A stretch of 64,000 nt of DNA. Source: Ochotona curzoniae (Eukaryota > Chordata > Mammalia > Lagomorpha > Ochotonidae). The stretch covers positions 7,680,001 through 7,744,000 of the forward strand of contig NW_024466218.1 of the NCBI RefSeq assembly GCF_017591425.1, written 5' to 3'. Positions 59,420 through 64,000 of the stretch are shown piece by piece. The notes beneath the pieces were generated by a model. The model was not told where the DNA came from and ran no database searches. It was given only the letters and a program-made list of their open reading frames with translations. The position numbers and the translations under genes were made by a program. Numbering within the stretch: the first letter of the stretch is position 1; each line of letters opens with the position of its first letter.

Positions 59420-60512
59420 ATATGTTAGTGAGTCTCATACTTCTACCTAGATTGTGTAAGATAGCATTGGACTTCTATGCTGATTCCATCACAAATCATG
59501 CAGGCAGAGCAGAGCCTTTTGATAGAGATAATGTTTAAGGCTACAGACTGGTAATTTAGTGGCATTATTTCGATAGCTATCCTTTTGGAGTAGGAAATTC
59601 ATTACCAGCCTTCAATGTACTGACACAGTAGACAACACTTAAATGTGTAAAACAGATCTTGAGTAAGCTAGTTCAGGTTTTAGAAAAATTGTCGTAAAGA
59701 TAGGAGATTAAAAATTTATTGTGCCCAAATCATCTCTATAATTTGGCATTATAGTCTTGGAAATATTTAATAGCTTTGCAGACAGTGATACAAGGAATTA
59801 TCATCTGAGTAAAAGCTATCCGTAATGATCATGTCCCATCCTTCGTAATAACAGATGCACTCAGCAGCTAATACAGGGGTTTTGTTAGGCCTTATTTCAT
59901 AGTCTAGCTCCAGTTTTGGAACTAACAGAAAATGTGGAGACATGTACTTCTTTGCCACACTTCAAAACTTAGAAGGAATGAGATCGAAATTTGTTCCTTA
60001 GAATGGGGCTCTTTTTGTCCTTCTTCACTTCCTCTGCTCCTCTCTTCCCATTGCAGTAGATAATAGCTCTGTGGCTTATGTTGTTCTTGACTGACAGGAA
60101 ACAGCAGAAGGAAATAGAAATGAATGTAATTCATTGATATACCAAGAACATCTTGGCTTCAGCAAATAGTGTCTAGATGTGCTGGTGTAATACGGAATGA
60201 TGCCCAAGAGAGAAAGGTGGGTTAAGAACAGATTGAGCTAACCTATTTTCCATACATTAAGTGTGGGGATACCTGTTTAGTAAGCCACACACTTCAGAAT
60301 AGGCAGGTAGTCTGGTATCTTCACAGAAACTCAATTTACCACAATACTCAGGAATGCATAAAGAAGAATAAGTAGCTATAAGCAGAGCAGTGATAAAAAA
60401 AAAAAAAATCAGCCTTTGTTTCCGAATAGCTAATTCAAGAAATAGGAGCTCAAACTCTGCCTCCGCAAGATTTTAAGTAATAGGTTAAAAGAATCATTGC
60501 ATCGCTGCCACC

Positions 60513-60740
60513 ATGAGAAAACACCAGCCACCAGCCCCTACCTCAATCTTCCAAGTTGACAGCTCAGACCAAAGCATCACACTGAGGATGATGTCCCCGG
60601 CCTCTCTGCAAGAGATAATGATAGGAGAATTTGACTTGCCATTGCCAAATGTTCCAGTTAACCAACAGGTGCTACCTATTAACCAGGGCTTTGCTTTTCT
60701 GAAAGAAGGAAAAAACTTTCCCCAGGCAAGAGAAGCTTGA
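60513..60740 (+). other. Short open frame with a strong start context, unrecognised
   Basis: The start codon sits in 'gctgccaccatgagaaaaca', a close match to the Kozak context. The 75-residue product begins MRKHQPPAPTSIFQVDSSDQ and contains 'EIMIGEFDLPLPNVP' and 'GFAFLKEGKNFPQ'. It has no signal peptide, membrane segment or motif that I know. No intron/exon borders, poly(A) tail or direct repeats that would prove a processed pseudogene are seen. It may be chance, a micro-ORF in a lncRNA, or a decayed retrocopy. Confidence 0.15.
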
Positions 60741-62549
60741 AAAAGTAGTTGCTTAGGACAGAGGTTTTAAGGTAGACTGGAATAAATTCTGTCCACTGCA
60801 ACACTGCTCTGCCGCCGCTGCTGCTTCCCTTTGTCCAGGGGGTCTCCAGGTAGCCCCCCGCCCCACCCCGCTTACTGCCTGACTCCTATTTTTTTCCTGT
60901 AATCTGCTTCTTGTACTTCACCCTGTTTAGAGATTCTCCATCATATCAAATGTGTCTGTACATAGCCTCCATCTTGCCTCTTCTAGACCAGAATAAACTC
61001 AAGCCAAGTTATGTCTGGGAACAAAGGAACAGCCCGGTGTCATGGAAATCGCATAGCTCCTTGTGAATAATAAGAGATCCAGAAAACAGTCAACAGCTTT
61101 GTTTCATTGAGAACTTCAAGATCTGTACTTTTTGTTTTTCAAGCGACAGTTTAGTGGGGCAGTACTGCTAGAATCTTGGCTTCCAGAAGTTTGATTCTGC
61201 GACTGGCCATAACCAGTCTCTTCGGTCTTTGCTATTTTGACAGTATTGGTCCTCTCAATTCTCTCTTTTAACCAAGTCCATCGTTAATCTCCAAAGTCCC
61301 TTCTAACCTTTATCGAGTGCTCTAGCATTTAACTAAATATTGTTAGCCCTTATCTTGTTTTCCTACACCTGCCTAGTTTATTGCTTCTCCTCCATTTTAC
61401 ATGAAAAAGCCAAATGAAATGTTCCAGCATCTTTGAAAATACTAGAACCAACAAATAGTTTTGTGCAGTATTTATTTGAATATTTCTTAGTAAATGGATA
61501 ATAGCAAACAGTGGTCAGCCAACTCTCCAGTGCCTTTAAAATCACGTTTCCCATATCTCATTTCCTATTTCCCTGAGCGTGGGGAGTATTATTTGGTTTT
61601 GGAGGGATGCTAATCACCTTATAGTAGTTTTGTGTCATCCTCTATTTTTCTTCACGCATAAAAACACTTTACCCAGAATAGAGTCTGGAAGAAGATGGTG
61701 TATGTGGATTCATGTGCTGTGTATTTGTTTTTCTTTGAAGTGTGCTGTTGCAGTATTTTCCTTTGCTGATATATTTTAATACTTTATAGCTTAACCTGCT
61801 GTTCTCTTTAATTGCTTATTGTTATTAATTATATAGTGGGAACGTTGTTGGCGGCTTGAGCCACTTGGCTATAAAGAGATTCATTTATCACTATTGCTGT
61901 TGGAGCTTCAGGAAATTGCCAGCATTCTATCCAGAGATGAATGTTGTTGAGCTCCCATCCAGTAAATGTTGAACACGGGTCAAATTCACAAGTGTGTGGT
62001 GTGCTCCACTGCTCCCCTTTGCTGTTTCCAGTCTGCGCTTCGAGCACCTTCATTTTCTCTCATCTTTTGTTTCGGGCCTGGATTTATTGCCCTTTCAAGG
62101 AAGTGTGTGTGTTGTCCTCAGTACTCCATTCAATGGCTTGTCCCTTTCAAATCCTCATATTCCTAACTATAAATTCTCCTTCTTAGAATTTCTTTATTAT
62201 AACATTGCTGCCTTTGCAACTTTGTTACATAGTACTTTTCATTTTGCTCATTTCATTAATGCTAACTGGACATTGCTCGAAGCCCCACCTTTCCAGCAAA
62301 GTGGTCATCATGCCCTTAACAACAACAACAATAAAACTCTTTCTATTTGCATAAGAAATATTAGGTGTATGTAGATTCCCGCGTTGGGAAACTGAAGTAC
62401 ACAGAATGACTTAGTCAATGAATGAATGAATGATGTGCATGTGCAAATAGAAGGAGGTATGCTTGCAGGCATACAGTTAATTAGGGGTTGCTACTGTTTC
62501 TTTAAAACTAAGCGTAATTTAGAATACGTGACCCTCCAGCTGCAGGTGC

Positions 62550-62850
62550 CATGGAACAGCCAGCCAGAGTGCTGCTCCGCCTCTGGCAGCGCGACATTAA
62601 ATTCACACTAGTTAAGCCAACTTAAATGGAGCCTCCTTGAACCTTCCTAAATAAAACTAGTGGCCTTAATTACAATCAGGCAATTTAAAGGTTATGGAGC
62701 TCTAACTAGTACTGCAGTTTATCACTTTAATAATGCACAGGAAAATTTCTCTAAGGGGTGGCATCGTTTGATTAGAAGAATTTAAGTTTCACAGCACATT
62801 TCCAATAAACTGGTTTTTAGAAATCTTATTGCCCTTATTGTCCCATTATC
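62550..62850. promoter_or_regulatory. Candidate conserved non-coding element
   Basis: 'ggccttaattacaatcaggc', 'cagtttatcactttaataat' and 'aagtttcacagcacatttcc' are repeat-free and rich in homeobox-type words, as in enhancers of developmental genes. Inference only. Confidence 0.28.
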
Positions 62851-64000
62851 TTTTTTTTTTTTTATGCTTCAAGGCCAAGTTTCTAAGGTCACACCAGTAG
62901 GACAATAAAAATATGACTCATTTGCAAATAACGAGTAGGATTGTGATTTTCACATCACTGCCTAATGGTTTTCTCACCACACAGTGAGAAGGAACAAGAT
63001 AAGGTCCCTTGGAAACTAAAGAAATTTTGGCCTCCCAAACACCTCCTGGGCCATTGCAGACATAACTTGTGCATTTGGTGAACTCCGATTCCAAGCACCG
63101 TGGTTCAGGAAAGACAACGTGATCTTTGCCATACGTGATCGATACTGTAGTTTCTGAGAAAGGTAATCAGCTCTGCAAATGCCCAGCTGGCTTCTTGCTT
63201 TAACCCTATGGGCACATAAACGCTCAGGCTTCTTGAGCTCTATAGCATTCACAACAGCTGCCGAACCTCACTCTGCTTTCTTATTTGTTTGATTTGCATC
63301 TTTTTCTTCCTTTTGGAAGTCATCAGCAATAAAAGCCATGCTTTCGAGCAAGGATAGACAGTTGTCCAGTGTTTGCAGCTTTCTCCTTCTGATAACTAGT
63401 GGCTTTATGCCAGGAAGACGATTTAAAAAAAAAAACAAAAGGGAGGGGAGGGAGAAAAGAAAAGGCCCTGACCCTCGCTGTAAACTCAGCAAGGCAACAC
63501 GAAAGCATGCCTGATGTGCGTTGTGTCCAGTCCATGGCTGAGCCACTGCTGTGTGGAATTAATATTGACTATTGCAGTGTCTCAGTTCCCGAAGATGTTT
63601 TCCCACAAGATTTAACTTTAAAGAAGGTTACATTTAGTTGCTGCTGTATGAGCTATCCTCTTTTGATTTTACCAATTTGTGGGTTTTTTTTTTTCCATAC
63701 AGTATTGAATGGTAAATATACCTGTACTTCTACGAGAAGTCTCAGATGTGAGGGCATGGATAATAGGTATTTGAAATCAACCAAGAGGAAATTTTAAGCA
63801 GAGCACAGTAAATACTTACATCTGATTCAACCAGTTCATTTTAGAATAAAGTGTTGTAATATAAAAATAGGAACTATTAAGAAAAATTATTTAGAACATG
63901 AGCAGTGGATAATGGATGTGTGATATACAAATTTCTCTTCAACTGGGATAAATGAAAAGCAACTGCCCCTATGCTACATTTTTATATGCTATGTTTTTCA

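Larger units (their letters stand above)
59420..64000. other. Repeat-poor interval to the window end
   Basis: No SINE or LINE recognised in about 4.6 kb. A-runs and T-runs lie at 60,396-60,408, 62,850-62,863 and 63,684-63,693, and there is a GC-rich patch at 60,810-60,870. Open frames (the 75-codon one at 60,513 and the 132-codon one at 63,399, for example) are not recognisable proteins. Confidence 0.4.

Overview
This window is mammalian nuclear DNA, almost certainly from a lagomorph and most likely a pika (Ochotona). The main evidence is about twenty copies of the tRNA-derived lagomorph C-SINE (CSINE). They carry its typical parts: a head with a 'tctagtggtt/tagccta' box B-like region, a 'gggagtgaaccatc' core, a CT-rich stretch and an 'aataaataaatct' tail. 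The youngest copies (37.9 kb and 56.8 kb, for example) match the pika-type head as I remember it. MIR, L2, ancient L1 and Tigger relics are also present, as in any placental genome.

I find no exon of a known protein-coding gene. The open frames are short, overlap on both strands and often run through SINEs or microsatellites. The window therefore reads as an intergenic region or a long intron.

Layout. 1-6.4 kb: unique sequence with AT, ATT and GT microsatellites and one MIR. 6.4-13.2 kb: SINE-rich (six CSINEs). 13.2-24.1 kb: mostly unique, with a head-to-head SINE remnant at 18.05 kb and a mariner-like element at 21.2 kb. 24.2-28.5 kb: two CSINEs and three MIRs. 28.5-33.0 kb: repeat-poor, homeobox-site-rich sequence that looks like conserved regulatory DNA. 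33.1-39.7 kb: SINE-dense, including a nested pair at 37.8-38.5 kb. 40.4-46.0 kb: Tigger and two ancient minus-strand L1 pieces. 46-51.4 kb: another repeat-poor interval. 51.7-52.7 kb: a degenerate tandem array. 54.4-59.4 kb: SINEs plus an inverted pair of 85-bp minisatellite arms. 59.4-64 kb: repeat-poor to the end.

The most unusual objects are two tiny small-RNA insertions. One is a 35-nt 5' half of tRNA-Gly(TCC) at 36,351-36,385, broken at the anticodon and flanked by a perfect 15-bp direct repeat. The other is about 32-40 nt of the 5' end of U2 snRNA at 44,989-45,020 (minus strand), flanked by a 9-bp direct repeat. Neither has a poly(A) tail. Both fit tailless retropseudogenes made from truncated structural RNAs. 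Next in interest is the inverted 85-bp minisatellite at 58.3-58.95 kb.

All repeat family names come from memory of consensus sequences, not from a search, and repeat boundaries are good to roughly 5-20 bp.
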